Assembly (NCBI GenBank): GCA_003246895.1
Contig: QKCL01000022.1
Coordinates: 1 to 64,000 of the forward strand
DNA from: Spirochaetota bacterium
GTDB taxonomy: Bacteria; Spirochaetota; UBA4802; UBA5550
Direction of reading: 5' to 3'
DNA length: 64,000 nt
Notes under the pieces: generated by a model
The model's input: the letters and a program-made list of their open reading frames with translations, nothing else
Told to the model about the DNA's origin: nothing
The model's database searches: none
Shown: in pieces, positions 37,633 through 45,211 of the stretch
Layout of the letters: the number at the start of each line of letters is the position of its first letter
Position numbering within the stretch: the stretch's first letter is position 1
Translations under genes and position numbers: made by a program

Positions 37633-38283
37633 ATGGAATTTTTTTGGATAATTGTGAGCAATCTTTTCACTGGAGCAATAGTTTATCTCCTGCTGAGTCT
37701 TAAAATAGAAAGGACCACTTCTTCAGTACATGAAAAAAAACTGAAGAGGGAGATGAATGAAATCATGACTGAATTCAATGCAGCTGCTGAAAGAAATATC
37801 ACTATTCTAGAAAACAGAATACAGCAGGTACGTAATATATCGAATAATAATTTTCCAACCGGCAGTGTTGATATTATTCTGTCGGATGACGGTAGTATGA
37901 ACAGACTGCCAAGTGGCTCCGGCAGGAATGCGGAATCTGAAAAAACAGCAGAATCGGCTCATTTTTTTGACAAGCTTACTGCAATAGATCATACTGATGC
38001 AGAATTGTCCTCCGTGGGGAAAAGTTTTGATAACGTAAGTGGTAATGAACTAATCGGCAGACAGTTCAGTACCGGCACGAGAATTGATTATAAAATCGAA
38101 GAAGAGTTGAATATGGCGGAACTTGCCAAAGGTGAGGATATTGGAGAATTGTTCAGGAATGCAACTGATAAATATTCTGTAATAAATGGACTTTTCGAAA
38201 GAGGGTATTCCATTGATGAAATTGCAAGATCGTCGGGGATGCCTGTGGGAGAAGTTCGCCTTGTAGTTAGCCTAAACAGATGA
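37633..38283 (+). CDS. SwrB-like membrane protein, 216 aa
   Basis: The protein has one N-terminal membrane helix (about 5-24), a coiled-coil stretch (REMNEIMTEFNAAAERN), a variable linker and a C-terminal helix-turn-helix-like module (VINGLFERGYSIDEIARSSGMPVGEVRLVVSL). This layout, directly after fliA and fapA, resembles the SwrB/DUF6115 proteins found after sigD in Bacillus, where SwrB promotes flagellar assembly. Similarity is by layout and the C-terminal motif only. Confidence 0.65.
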   Translation: MEFFWIIVSNLFTGAIVYLLLSLKIERTTSSVHEKKLKREMNEIMTEFNAAAERNITILENRIQQVRNISNNNFPTGSVDIILSDDGSMNRLPSGSGRNAESEKTAESAHFFDKLTAIDHTDAELSSVGKSFDNVSGNELIGRQFSTGTRIDYKIEEELNMAELAKGEDIGELFRNATDKYSVINGLFERGYSIDEIARSSGMPVGEVRLVVSLNR

Positions 38284-38322
38284 TAAAGAACGGATCTTTT
38301 CACCTCTTTATTTACTTTTTGG

Positions 38323-38350
38323 TTGATTTTTACTTTTTAATATCATAATT
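38323..38350 (+). promoter_or_regulatory. Possible promoter upstream of cheR
   Basis: TTGATT and ATAATT are separated by 16 bases in an AT-rich gap, about 30 bases before the cheR start. CATAAT overlaps the -10. Confidence 0.4.
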
Positions 38351-38377
38351 TAAATAAAAAAAATGGGAATTTAATCT

Positions 38378-39229
38378 ATGGAATTGAATATTAAAAGATT
38401 AACACCTGATGAATTTCATAAGTTTTCAAAACTTATCTATGATGAAAGTGGAATTTACATGAAGGACAGCAAAATAACTCTGCTGTCCAATCGTTTAAGA
38501 AAACGCCTAAAGGGTCTTGATCTAGAAGATTATATGGATTATTACAACTATCTTCAGGGGCTTACTGGGGATAAAAAGAAAAAGGAATATGAGGAACTAC
38601 TTGATGTAGTATCCACTAATGAAACATATTTCTTTAGAAATGAGAGGCATTTTGAAACCTTTTCAGAGTTTTGTCTGCCCGAGGTTGCCAATACCAAAAA
38701 GAATCGAACTCTTCGAATCTGGAGTGCCGCCTGTTCAACCGGGGAAGAACCCTATACAATTGCCATTTGTCTGCTTGAAAAGATGAATTTGTTTAAGGGG
38801 TGGAGTATTGAGATAATTGCTTCCGATATTGCTCTTTCTGTTCTTGAATTTGCAAGGGAAGGTTATTACTCCGGAAGAAGAATAGAAAAGGTTCCTCCAC
38901 AGTATATGACAAAGTATTTCGACCTTGAAGACAAAGAGAAGGGGGTTTATCGCGTTAAGGAATCACTCAGAAATCTTGTCACTTTCAAGTATCTGAATTT
39001 TTTCAAGGATAAGTTTCCGGTCGATATAGATATTATTTTCTGCAGAAATGTTATGATCTATTTTGACAAGATTCACCAGAGAAGGCTTGTTGCGGATTTT
39101 TATAAATCCATTAATGATAATGGATTCCTTTTTATAGGTCATTCAGAAACACTGCACTCAATTTCAGAAGATTTTACCTATAAAAAAATCATGGAGTCTC
39201 CAATTTATCTTCCCAAGCCCAGGAGTTAG
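38378..39229 (+). CDS. cheR: Chemotaxis protein methyltransferase CheR
   Basis: CheR methylates glutamates of chemoreceptors using S-adenosylmethionine. The 283-aa product has the N-terminal helical domain, NETYFFRNERHFETF, the SAM-binding motif RIWSAACSTGEEPYTIA and IDIIFCRNVMIYFD. The length is normal. cheD follows after 2 bases, so adaptation enzymes are made together. Confidence 0.96.
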   Translation: MELNIKRLTPDEFHKFSKLIYDESGIYMKDSKITLLSNRLRKRLKGLDLEDYMDYYNYLQGLTGDKKKKEYEELLDVVSTNETYFFRNERHFETFSEFCLPEVANTKKNRTLRIWSAACSTGEEPYTIAICLLEKMNLFKGWSIEIIASDIALSVLEFAREGYYSGRRIEKVPPQYMTKYFDLEDKEKGVYRVKESLRNLVTFKYLNFFKDKFPVDIDIIFCRNVMIYFDKIHQRRLVADFYKSINDNGFLFIGHSETLHSISEDFTYKKIMESPIYLPKPRS

Positions 39230-39231
39230 TT

Positions 39232-39711
39232 ATGGGCTTTGAGTTGATAAATGTCGGTATTGCTGATCTTGGTATAACCAGTTCTCCAAATGTTTTAAGA
39301 ACTATTCTGGGGTCCTGTGTTGGGGTATGTCTTTTTGACTCCCAAGCGAAAATAGGGGGGCTTTCTCATATTATGCTTCCATCTTCGCGTAAACCTACGT
39401 CAAATATAAAAAAATATTCTGAGACGGCTATTCCATTCCTTGTTGATGAAATGGTAAAAATGGGAGTAAAGAAAGATTTACTGACAGCCAAAATATGCGG
39501 GGGCGCAACAATGTTCAAGCATGTTGAGTCTTCTCTTATGGGTGATATTGGAAAGAATAATATAAAATCTGTCAGGGAAGTTCTCGCCAGAATGAACATA
39601 AAGATAATTGCCGAGGATCTCGGTGGAGATTACGGCCGGACCATAGATTTTTTTATTGAAACCGGTGAAGTGAAGATTAAAAGTATAGGAAAAGATATAA
39701 AAATTATATAA
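39232..39711 (+). CDS. cheD: Chemoreceptor glutamine deamidase CheD
   Basis: CheD deamidates receptor glutamines and, in Bacillus, interacts with CheC. The 159-aa product shows the catalytic Cys in ILGSCVGVCLFD, His in GGLSHIMLPSS and Thr-containing KICGGATMF. It is coupled to cheR. Possible interaction with the CheC-like part of FliY is an inference. Confidence 0.95.
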   Translation: MGFELINVGIADLGITSSPNVLRTILGSCVGVCLFDSQAKIGGLSHIMLPSSRKPTSNIKKYSETAIPFLVDEMVKMGVKKDLLTAKICGGATMFKHVESSLMGDIGKNNIKSVREVLARMNIKIIAEDLGGDYGRTIDFFIETGEVKIKSIGKDIKII

Positions 39712-39723
39712 GGTGTTGTTTGT

Positions 39724-40590
39724 ATGGAGAGCATGACGGGCTACGCTTTTTTGGAAAAAAGCACAGAGCAGTTTTCATTTTCAGTTGAAATTAAATCACT
39801 TAACTCAAAGTATCTGGAAGTTTTTGTTAATTTACCAAAAATTTTAAGGAATGATGAAAATGAGATAATCAAACTTGTCAAGAGCAGAATTTCCAGAGGA
39901 AAAATAGAGCTCACTATTGATATTTATGACTGGAATAACTCCAGGCCGCTTTCCCTTAACAGGGATATGATCGGTAAATATTATGCCGAAATAACAGGGA
40001 TTCAGAAAGAGCTTGGAATCGTAAATTCTGTTTCAATGGACTCAATTCTGGGGCTGGAAGGTATTACTACAAGGGAGAGATCCGCCCTGTCTAAAAGGTC
40101 CAGAAAGGATATTGATCAGACAATTGAAACAGTAATATCCAGAACTATTGAAATGAGAAAGAAGGAAGGAGCTGTTACTAAAAAGGATATCATTTCTGCA
40201 CTCACTGATATTTCAGGGGATACAGCAAAAATAAAGGGCCTGTCAAAAAAAGTCTATCTTGAAAAGCGGGAAAATTTAAGGGGAAGACTGGAGTCAATTC
40301 TCAAGGGGGTCGGAGATAATACAAGAATTTATAGTGAAATTGCTCTTCTCACGGACAAACTTGATATCAATGAGGAACTGGTCCGTCTTGGAGACCATTT
40401 AAAAAAATTTAAGGTCCTCCTGAAGGAGAGCGGTCAAATAGGGAGAAAACTTGATTTTCTGGCCCAGGAGCTTTTCAGGGAGATAAATACTATTGCGTCT
40501 AAATCGAGCAGTTCTGAAATCTCTCATCTTGTGGTAAATGTGAAGAATAACATTGACAAAATTCGTGAACAGTGCCGCAATATAGTATAG
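39724..40590 (+). CDS. yicC: YicC family protein (endoribonuclease-like)
   Basis: The 288-aa product begins MESMTGYAFLE and contains the family patterns SLNSKYLEVFVNLPK and ELVRLGDHLKKFKVLL, ending with REINTIASKSSSSEISHLVV. YicC proteins are stress-related and an endoribonuclease activity has been reported for the E. coli member. The place before remA, gmk and rpoZ is conserved in many bacteria. Confidence 0.93.
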   Translation: MESMTGYAFLEKSTEQFSFSVEIKSLNSKYLEVFVNLPKILRNDENEIIKLVKSRISRGKIELTIDIYDWNNSRPLSLNRDMIGKYYAEITGIQKELGIVNSVSMDSILGLEGITTRERSALSKRSRKDIDQTIETVISRTIEMRKKEGAVTKKDIISALTDISGDTAKIKGLSKKVYLEKRENLRGRLESILKGVGDNTRIYSEIALLTDKLDINEELVRLGDHLKKFKVLLKESGQIGRKLDFLAQELFREINTIASKSSSSEISHLVVNVKNNIDKIREQCRNIV

Positions 40591-40608
40591 CAATCGGGAG
40601 AAACCTAT

Positions 40609-40869
40609 TTGATGAAACCATCATTATTAAATATCGGATTTGGAAATGCTGTAATAACTGATAAGGTCGTTGCTGTGATTACACCTTCCTCCGCTTCAGG
40701 AAAAAGAATACGGGAGGAGGCGAGGGAGAGCAATCTGCTGATTGATGCAACCCATGGAAGAAAAACCAGATCCATTATTATAATGACCAGTAATCATATT
40801 GTACTTTCGGCTATGCAGCCGGAAACTCTAGCCAACAGACTCATCAGTAATTCGGAAGATAAGGAATGA
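40609..40869 (+). CDS. remA: RemA-family (DUF370) regulator
   Basis: The 86-aa product carries LLNIGFGNAVITDKVVAVI, RIREEARESNLLIDATHGRKTRSIII and HIVLSAMQPETLANR, the RemA signature. In Bacillus RemA is a DNA-binding activator of biofilm matrix and osmoprotection genes. The stop overlaps the gmk start by 4 bases. Confidence 0.93.
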   Translation: MMKPSLLNIGFGNAVITDKVVAVITPSSASGKRIREEARESNLLIDATHGRKTRSIIIMTSNHIVLSAMQPETLANRLISNSEDKE

Positions 40870-41480
40870 TACTTGTTATTTGTGCTCCTTCCGGTGCTGG
40901 AAAGACAACTCTCATAAGAAAACTACTAATAGAAGACAAGCGTTTGCAGTTTTCAATTTCAACGACAACAAGAACAATGCGCCCATCTGAAACTGATGGG
41001 GTCGATTATTATTTTGTAAGCCATGACAGATTTCAAAGCATGGTAGAAAATGATGAATTTATAGAATGGGCTGAAGTTCACGGCAATTACTACGGTTCTA
41101 GCAAAAAAGAGATTGACAGGATTGTTTGTGATGGGAAAATACCAGTTTTCGATATAGATATTCAGGGAAGCAAACTTTTACGGGACAAACTGTCAGATAC
41201 TGTATATGTTTTCATCTCTCCCCCCTCTTTTAATGTTTTAAAGGAGAGGCTCGTTGGACGAATGTCAGACAGCAGAGATCAGGTTGAGCTGAGGCTTAAG
41301 AATGCCAGAAAAGAGATGCTCGAATACAGGCACTTTGACTATGTAGTAGTAAATGATGATATTGATAGTGCCTTTAATCGTCTGAAATCTATCATTGAAG
41401 CTGAAGCCTGTAAAACAGGCAGATATGAAAATAAGATAAGAGAAATTCTGGAGGATTTTGATGATTATTCCATTGGATAA
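40866..41480 (+). CDS. gmk: Guanylate kinase
   Basis: Gmk phosphorylates GMP to GDP. The 204-aa product has the P-loop (ICAPSGAGKTTLI), the GMP-binding segment STTTRTMRPSETDGVDYYFVS, FIEWAEVHGNYYG and the lid region RMSDSRDQVELRLKNA. The length is normal. The end overlaps rpoZ by 20 bases. Confidence 0.97.
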   Translation: MILVICAPSGAGKTTLIRKLLIEDKRLQFSISTTTRTMRPSETDGVDYYFVSHDRFQSMVENDEFIEWAEVHGNYYGSSKKEIDRIVCDGKIPVFDIDIQGSKLLRDKLSDTVYVFISPPSFNVLKERLVGRMSDSRDQVELRLKNARKEMLEYRHFDYVVVNDDIDSAFNRLKSIIEAEACKTGRYENKIREILEDFDDYSIG

Positions 41481-41661
41481 GCTGCAGGTATATAATGAAA
41501 ATAAATATATTTTCACCAGGGCAGCTATGTGTGCAGTTGATAAAGTAACCAATATTGATGATTATCCTGAAAGTGATTATAACTGGAAAATTGTACCGAA
41601 CATATTAAAATTAACACTTGAAGAGAAGGTTAAAATAGAATTTAATCCTGATTCCGAATAA
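41461..41661 (+). CDS. rpoZ: RNA polymerase omega subunit
   Basis: Omega aids assembly of RNA polymerase around beta-prime. The 66-aa product starts MIIPLDKLQVYNENKYIFTRAAMCAV and has the family pattern of a short helical N-terminal half. GGAGG lies seven bases before ATG 41461, which is preferred over the adjacent TTG. The C-terminus is short. The gmk-rpoZ order is common. Confidence 0.85.
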   Translation: MIIPLDKLQVYNENKYIFTRAAMCAVDKVTNIDDYPESDYNWKIVPNILKLTLEEKVKIEFNPDSE

Positions 41662-41678
41662 AATCCGGAGGCCGTAAA

Positions 41679-42614
41679 ATAAAAGCAGTCGTAATTCTCG
41701 GACCGACTTCTTCCGGAAAGACAGGTGTTTCGCTGAAATTACCGGAAGATCGATTTGAAATCGTTTCAGCAGATTCAGTTCAGGTCTATAGGTACTTTAA
41801 TGTTGGAAGCGGCAAGCTTCCGGAAAAAATACTGTCTGAAAGGAAACATCATTTGATAGATGTTGTTGACCCGGATTTTAATTATACTGCCGGTGAATTC
41901 TGTAGAATGGCCGACAGGGCAGTTGAGGAAATTGATTCAAAGGGAAAGATTCCTGTATTTGTCGGCGGTACTGGACTTTATATTGATTCGTATTTTAAAG
42001 GTATGTCGGAGATTCCTAAAATATCCGAATCAACAAGGATAGAACTGGATAGTCTGCTGGATAGGATTGGGCTGGGTGCATTATATTCCAGGCTTGAAAA
42101 ATGTGACCCTGTTTATGCTTCTAAAATTCATCATCATGACAGGCAGAGAATTATACGTGCTTTTGAGGTTTTTATGGAAACCGGTAAGCCTCTGAGTCAA
42201 TACCATTTGTTAAAAAATGGAAGGGAGTCTGGAGATACTTTCTATGTCGGCCTGTTTGTTGAAAGAACCATGTTAAGAAGTAACATAGACGCACGTGTAG
42301 ACCAGATGATCAGTGATGGTTTTTTTGAAGAGGTGTTGGGAATCAGGGAGATGGGGTACTCTCCTGAGCTTAAGTCAATGAAATCCATAGGATATAATGA
42401 AATTAATGACTTCTATGACGGTAAATGCTTAAGAGATGAAGCTGTTGAAAAGATAAAGACTGTGACAAAGCAGTATGCCAAGCGGCAGATGACATGGTTT
42501 AGAAAAAATAAAAAAATTAACTGGTATAATTCAGCTGAAGCATTAAAAATATATGATGAGTTAAATAAGTGGCAAGAAAAAAAGGGAGGCATCTATGGGG
42601 AAGCAACTAAATAA
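41679..42614 (+). CDS. miaA: tRNA dimethylallyltransferase MiaA, probable AUA start
   Basis: MiaA adds the isopentenyl group to A37 of tRNAs reading UNN codons. The frame includes the P-loop [25 protein letters not shown], the family motif [14 protein letters not shown] and [12 protein letters not shown]. No ATG, GTG or TTG exists in frame between an upstream stop at 41649 and the P-loop. The first is a TTG at 41853, which would delete the P-loop. ATA at 41679 lies seven bases after a perfect GGAGG (41667-41671), giving [15 protein letters not shown] and a 311-aa product of normal length. Its end overlaps hfq by 20 bases. Confidence 0.85.
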   Translation: MKAVVILGPTSSGKTGVSLKLPEDRFEIVSADSVQVYRYFNVGSGKLPEKILSERKHHLIDVVDPDFNYTAGEFCRMADRAVEEIDSKGKIPVFVGGTGLYIDSYFKGMSEIPKISESTRIELDSLLDRIGLGALYSRLEKCDPVYASKIHHHDRQRIIRAFEVFMETGKPLSQYHLLKNGRESGDTFYVGLFVERTMLRSNIDARVDQMISDGFFEEVLGIREMGYSPELKSMKSIGYNEINDFYDGKCLRDEAVEKIKTVTKQYAKRQMTWFRKNKKINWYNSAEALKIYDELNKWQEKKGGIYGEATK

Positions 42615-42831
42615 TCTGCAGGACATTTTTCTTAATTCTGCCAGAAAGGACAGAATTGAAATAACGATTTTTTTAATGAATGGTGTTCCAATAAAAGGGA
42701 AGGTTCTGAGTTTTGATAATTTTACTATTCTCATTGAAGTTGATAAGAGACAGAATCTTATTTATAAGCATGCCATTTCAACAATGGTTCCTGGGAAAAC
42801 TATTTCTTTCAGAGAAGAAGAAGAAAAATAG
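42595..42831 (+). CDS. hfq: RNA chaperone Hfq
   Basis: Hfq forms a hexamer that binds small RNAs and mRNAs. The 78-aa product carries the Sm1 motif ([22 protein letters not shown]) and the Sm2 motif ([12 protein letters not shown]). GGGAGG precedes the ATG. The miaA-hfq order is conserved in many bacteria. Confidence 0.96.
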   Translation: MGKQLNNLQDIFLNSARKDRIEITIFLMNGVPIKGKVLSFDNFTILIEVDKRQNLIYKHAISTMVPGKTISFREEEEK

Positions 42832-42843
42832 AGGAATATTTTT

Positions 42844-43734
42844 ATGACAGGATTAGTGAGAACCCTGCTGAAATTTGCCTTTGGATTTTCAATTCTGTAT
42901 TTTGTATTTTTTTCAGTATTTATTCTTAAAGATAATGAAATAGGCATGGTCTATGAGAATAACACAGGGAAATACATATCTTCCTTTTCAGGTAAATACA
43001 ATGTTGTCTGGTACGGGTTGCAGCCATGGGCATTTGGTATTGAAAAAATAGCTAAAGACAGGAGTTATACTTTTGATTTGAAAGTACTTCTTCCGGGGCT
43101 GACTTCTGTTGAAAATGATATCTATTTCATAAAAGTACCGGTAAGGATTGACTGTTCCCTGATCTACAGCGACAGGTTTCTTCTTGAGGAAGAGAAGCCT
43201 CTGGAAGGGTTGAAGTCAATGATTTACCAGATGAGCGTTCTTTCCGTGAAGTCTGCAATAATGAAATATAGTGAAACCGGATATAACAGGGAAGTTTTCG
43301 TAAAGAATGAAGCTGAAGTTAAAAAAGATATCATCTCCTATATGAAAAATAATTCAATGAAGAAATTCCTGGTAATAAAGGATGTGGAGATTCTTGGTCC
43401 GCTTTACCTGCCGGATATGAATACCTACAGGGAGGGGCTGGCTTTGTCAAGGGAGATGAAAAACATCCTGCTTGAGAATAAACGGAAACTGATCAGTATT
43501 CAGAGCGAGCTTAAGATACAGAAGGACAGGGATGACCAGTATTATGTCAAATTGAAAAAAATGTCAGATATAATACGTGATAATCCTGAAATTTTAAAGT
43601 ATATTTATATTGACAAAATGTCGCCTAATATAAAAGTTATAATTTCATCGGACAAAACAGGATTACCTTCTTTATTCGATGCGGGTAAGGAGAAAAATGC
43701 TGATAAAAATGGTGATATTGATAATCTGAGATAG
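42844..43734 (+). CDS. Membrane protein with possible SPFH/HflC-like fold
   Basis: The 296-aa product has one N-terminal membrane helix (about 8-28) and a soluble domain. The segment IKVPVRIDCSLIYSDRFLL and the end of the domain (IYIDKMSPNIKVIISSD) resemble SPFH proteins such as HflC, and a charged coiled-coil middle fits. The resemblance is weak and no catalytic motif is present. In E. coli hflX/hflK/hflC follow hfq, so a position 12 bases after hfq is suggestive. Otherwise it is a hypothetical protein. Confidence 0.55.
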   Translation: MTGLVRTLLKFAFGFSILYFVFFSVFILKDNEIGMVYENNTGKYISSFSGKYNVVWYGLQPWAFGIEKIAKDRSYTFDLKVLLPGLTSVENDIYFIKVPVRIDCSLIYSDRFLLEEEKPLEGLKSMIYQMSVLSVKSAIMKYSETGYNREVFVKNEAEVKKDIISYMKNNSMKKFLVIKDVEILGPLYLPDMNTYREGLALSREMKNILLENKRKLISIQSELKIQKDRDDQYYVKLKKMSDIIRDNPEILKYIYIDKMSPNIKVIISSDKTGLPSLFDAGKEKNADKNGDIDNLR

Positions 43735-43769
43735 ATTTATAATCAAGAAGTAATTTTAAGGAGTATATT

Positions 43770-43862
43770 ATGCCTTGTGGTAAAAAAAAGAAAAGAAAAA
43801 AAATTGCAAATCATAAGCGAAAAAAAAGAAGAAGACAGAACAGACATAAAAAGAAAATTTAA
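43770..43862 (+). CDS. 30-aa basic protein of the mS38/COX24 (bL38-like) type
   Basis: This short frame has AAGGAG six bases upstream of its ATG and a terminator just after its stop. The product starts MPCGKKKKRKKIANHKRKK and is 60% Lys/Arg. The 'MP[CS]GKK+RK+...HKRKKR.R+NRHKKK' layout matches the small AURKAIP1/COX24-domain proteins known in Bacteroidota, related to mitochondrial mS38, and reported as a ribosomal protein (bL38) in Flavobacterium. A ribosomal role here is by resemblance. Confidence 0.7.
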   Translation: MPCGKKKKRKKIANHKRKKRRRQNRHKKKI

Positions 43863-43874
43863 TTACCTTTCAGG

Positions 43875-43900
43875 GAGATTGGCAACTGCCAATCTCTTTT
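43875..43900 (+). terminator. Terminator after the 30-aa basic gene
   Basis: A 9-bp stem (GAGATTGGC/GCCAATCTC) has an AACT loop and is followed by four T residues. It ends 16 bases before the next start. Confidence 0.7.
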
Positions 43901-43916
43901 GGTATCAGGAGTATAT

Positions 43917-44621
43917 ATGGCAGAAAGCAAAGTTCAGTATGGTTGGAAGAGGAGACCCTCTGAAATAAGAGGCTATGAGCGTGCTATATATACTACCATG
44001 TCAAATGGTGACTATTTAAGAGTTGATTACAATAAGGGGGATGAAAGGGTCAGAATATATGTTGAGGTACAAGGTGAGGATGGAGCCTCCTACTATTCTG
44101 TAATCAGCCAGGGTCTGGTAACTGTAGAGAGAAACAGCTCCGGGCGGTCAGCCCGTGTTGCAGATAATATCCGGAAAAGGGCTGAAGAGTTCTCCTCGAT
44201 CCCAAATGAAGATGTTCTGGGACTTCTTAACGGGAATTATGGAATTGCCCAGAATCAGAAGGCCCAGAAGGAAAAAATTCAAAAACGAAAGGCTGAATTT
44301 GAGGAAACAAAGCGTAAATATTTTAAACGCGGTGATGTTTCCGGAAGGAATCCATATACATCCGCTGAGGGTGGAGCTGGTTACAAAAAAATTGGATTTA
44401 TCGACCTTCTTGATTCCCTTGCCGGAGCGGGGCTTGCTGTACTTTTTTTCTGGCTGAATCAGTACAGCTTTCTGGCAGCCGGGGCAACATGCGCTATCTG
44501 GGGCTTGCTTATTGGTCTTTTTGACATGATTATAAGGGACAGGGAGCCTTTTTTTCTCAAGATATTTCTTTTTCTTATTTCCGGAGCAGCTTTATATGTC
44601 TATGGCTATTTTTTTGTATAG
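43917..44621 (+). CDS. Membrane protein of unknown function, 234 aa
   Basis: The product has a soluble N-terminal half (RAIYTTMSNGDYLRVDYNKGD, then a coiled coil KAQKEKIQKRKAEFEETKRKY) and a C-terminal half with three hydrophobic helices (about 160-230). CAGGAG six bases upstream supports ATG 43917. No family is recognised. It does not appear to be linked to the cheW gene, which has its own promoter-like region. Confidence 0.7.
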   Translation: MAESKVQYGWKRRPSEIRGYERAIYTTMSNGDYLRVDYNKGDERVRIYVEVQGEDGASYYSVISQGLVTVERNSSGRSARVADNIRKRAEEFSSIPNEDVLGLLNGNYGIAQNQKAQKEKIQKRKAEFEETKRKYFKRGDVSGRNPYTSAEGGAGYKKIGFIDLLDSLAGAGLAVLFFWLNQYSFLAAGATCAIWGLLIGLFDMIIRDREPFFLKIFLFLISGAALYVYGYFFV

Positions 44622-44668
44622 CCGTGGCCTGCAGTTTATATAAAAAACCAATCCTATGCAATTTTTAG

Positions 44669-44696
44669 TTGAAAATGTATAGCACTCTTTTATAAA
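44669..44696 (+). promoter_or_regulatory. Possible promoter of cheW
   Basis: TTGAAA is followed 16 bases later by TATAAA in an AT-rich gap, 42 bases before the cheW start. Confidence 0.45.
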
Positions 44697-44737
44697 TTAT
44701 ATATATTAAATTTGTATAATTACACAGGAATAAATCA

Positions 44738-45211
44738 ATGCATGGAAAGACAGATGAAGTAACCAGCTCTCTGCAGATTGTATGCTTTAAAATTGGCAAC
44801 GAGGAATACGGAATAGATATTCTTCAGGTTCAGGAAATACTAAAGGTTTTAAAAATAACCAAATTGCCAAAATCCGAAGCACACATTCTTGGAGTAATGG
44901 ACTTGAGGGGTAAGGTTATTCCAATAGTCGATTTAGGTAAGAAATTCGGAGTAATTTCTGACCTGAGAGATGCCAGCAGGGCGATAGTTGTAGACATTGA
45001 GGGTAAACAGGTTGGTCTTGCAATTGATTCTGTCAGTCATGTTGTAAAAGTAAATAATAGTGAGATTGAACCTCCTCCTCCCGTTGTAAAAGGTATTTCG
45101 GGAAAATACATTGTTGGGATTGCCAAACTTGAAGGCGGTTTTGTTGTAATACTTGATATCAATCAGATATTTACAGCAGAGGAGATTATTTCGCTTAAGG
45201 AAAAAGGCTAG
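44738..45211 (+). CDS. cheW: Chemotaxis coupling protein CheW
   Basis: CheW links chemoreceptors to the kinase CheA. The 157-aa product has QIVCFKIGNEEYGIDILQVQEIL, LGVMDLRGKVIPIVDLGKKFG, SVSHVVKV and the ending IVGIAKLEGGFVVILDINQIF, all typical of CheW. Its stop overlaps the stop of the convergent iron-ADH-like gene by 4 bases. Confidence 0.96.
   Translation: MHGKTDEVTSSLQIVCFKIGNEEYGIDILQVQEILKVLKITKLPKSEAHILGVMDLRGKVIPIVDLGKKFGVISDLRDASRAIVVDIEGKQVGLAIDSVSHVVKVNNSEIEPPPPVVKGISGKYIVGIAKLEGGFVVILDINQIFTAEEIISLKEKG

Noticed and set aside
43777-43968. Frame MVKKRKEKKLQ... overlapping the 30-aa basic gene
   Set aside because: The other frame has a Shine-Dalgarno site, a family-like product and a terminator; this one has none of these.
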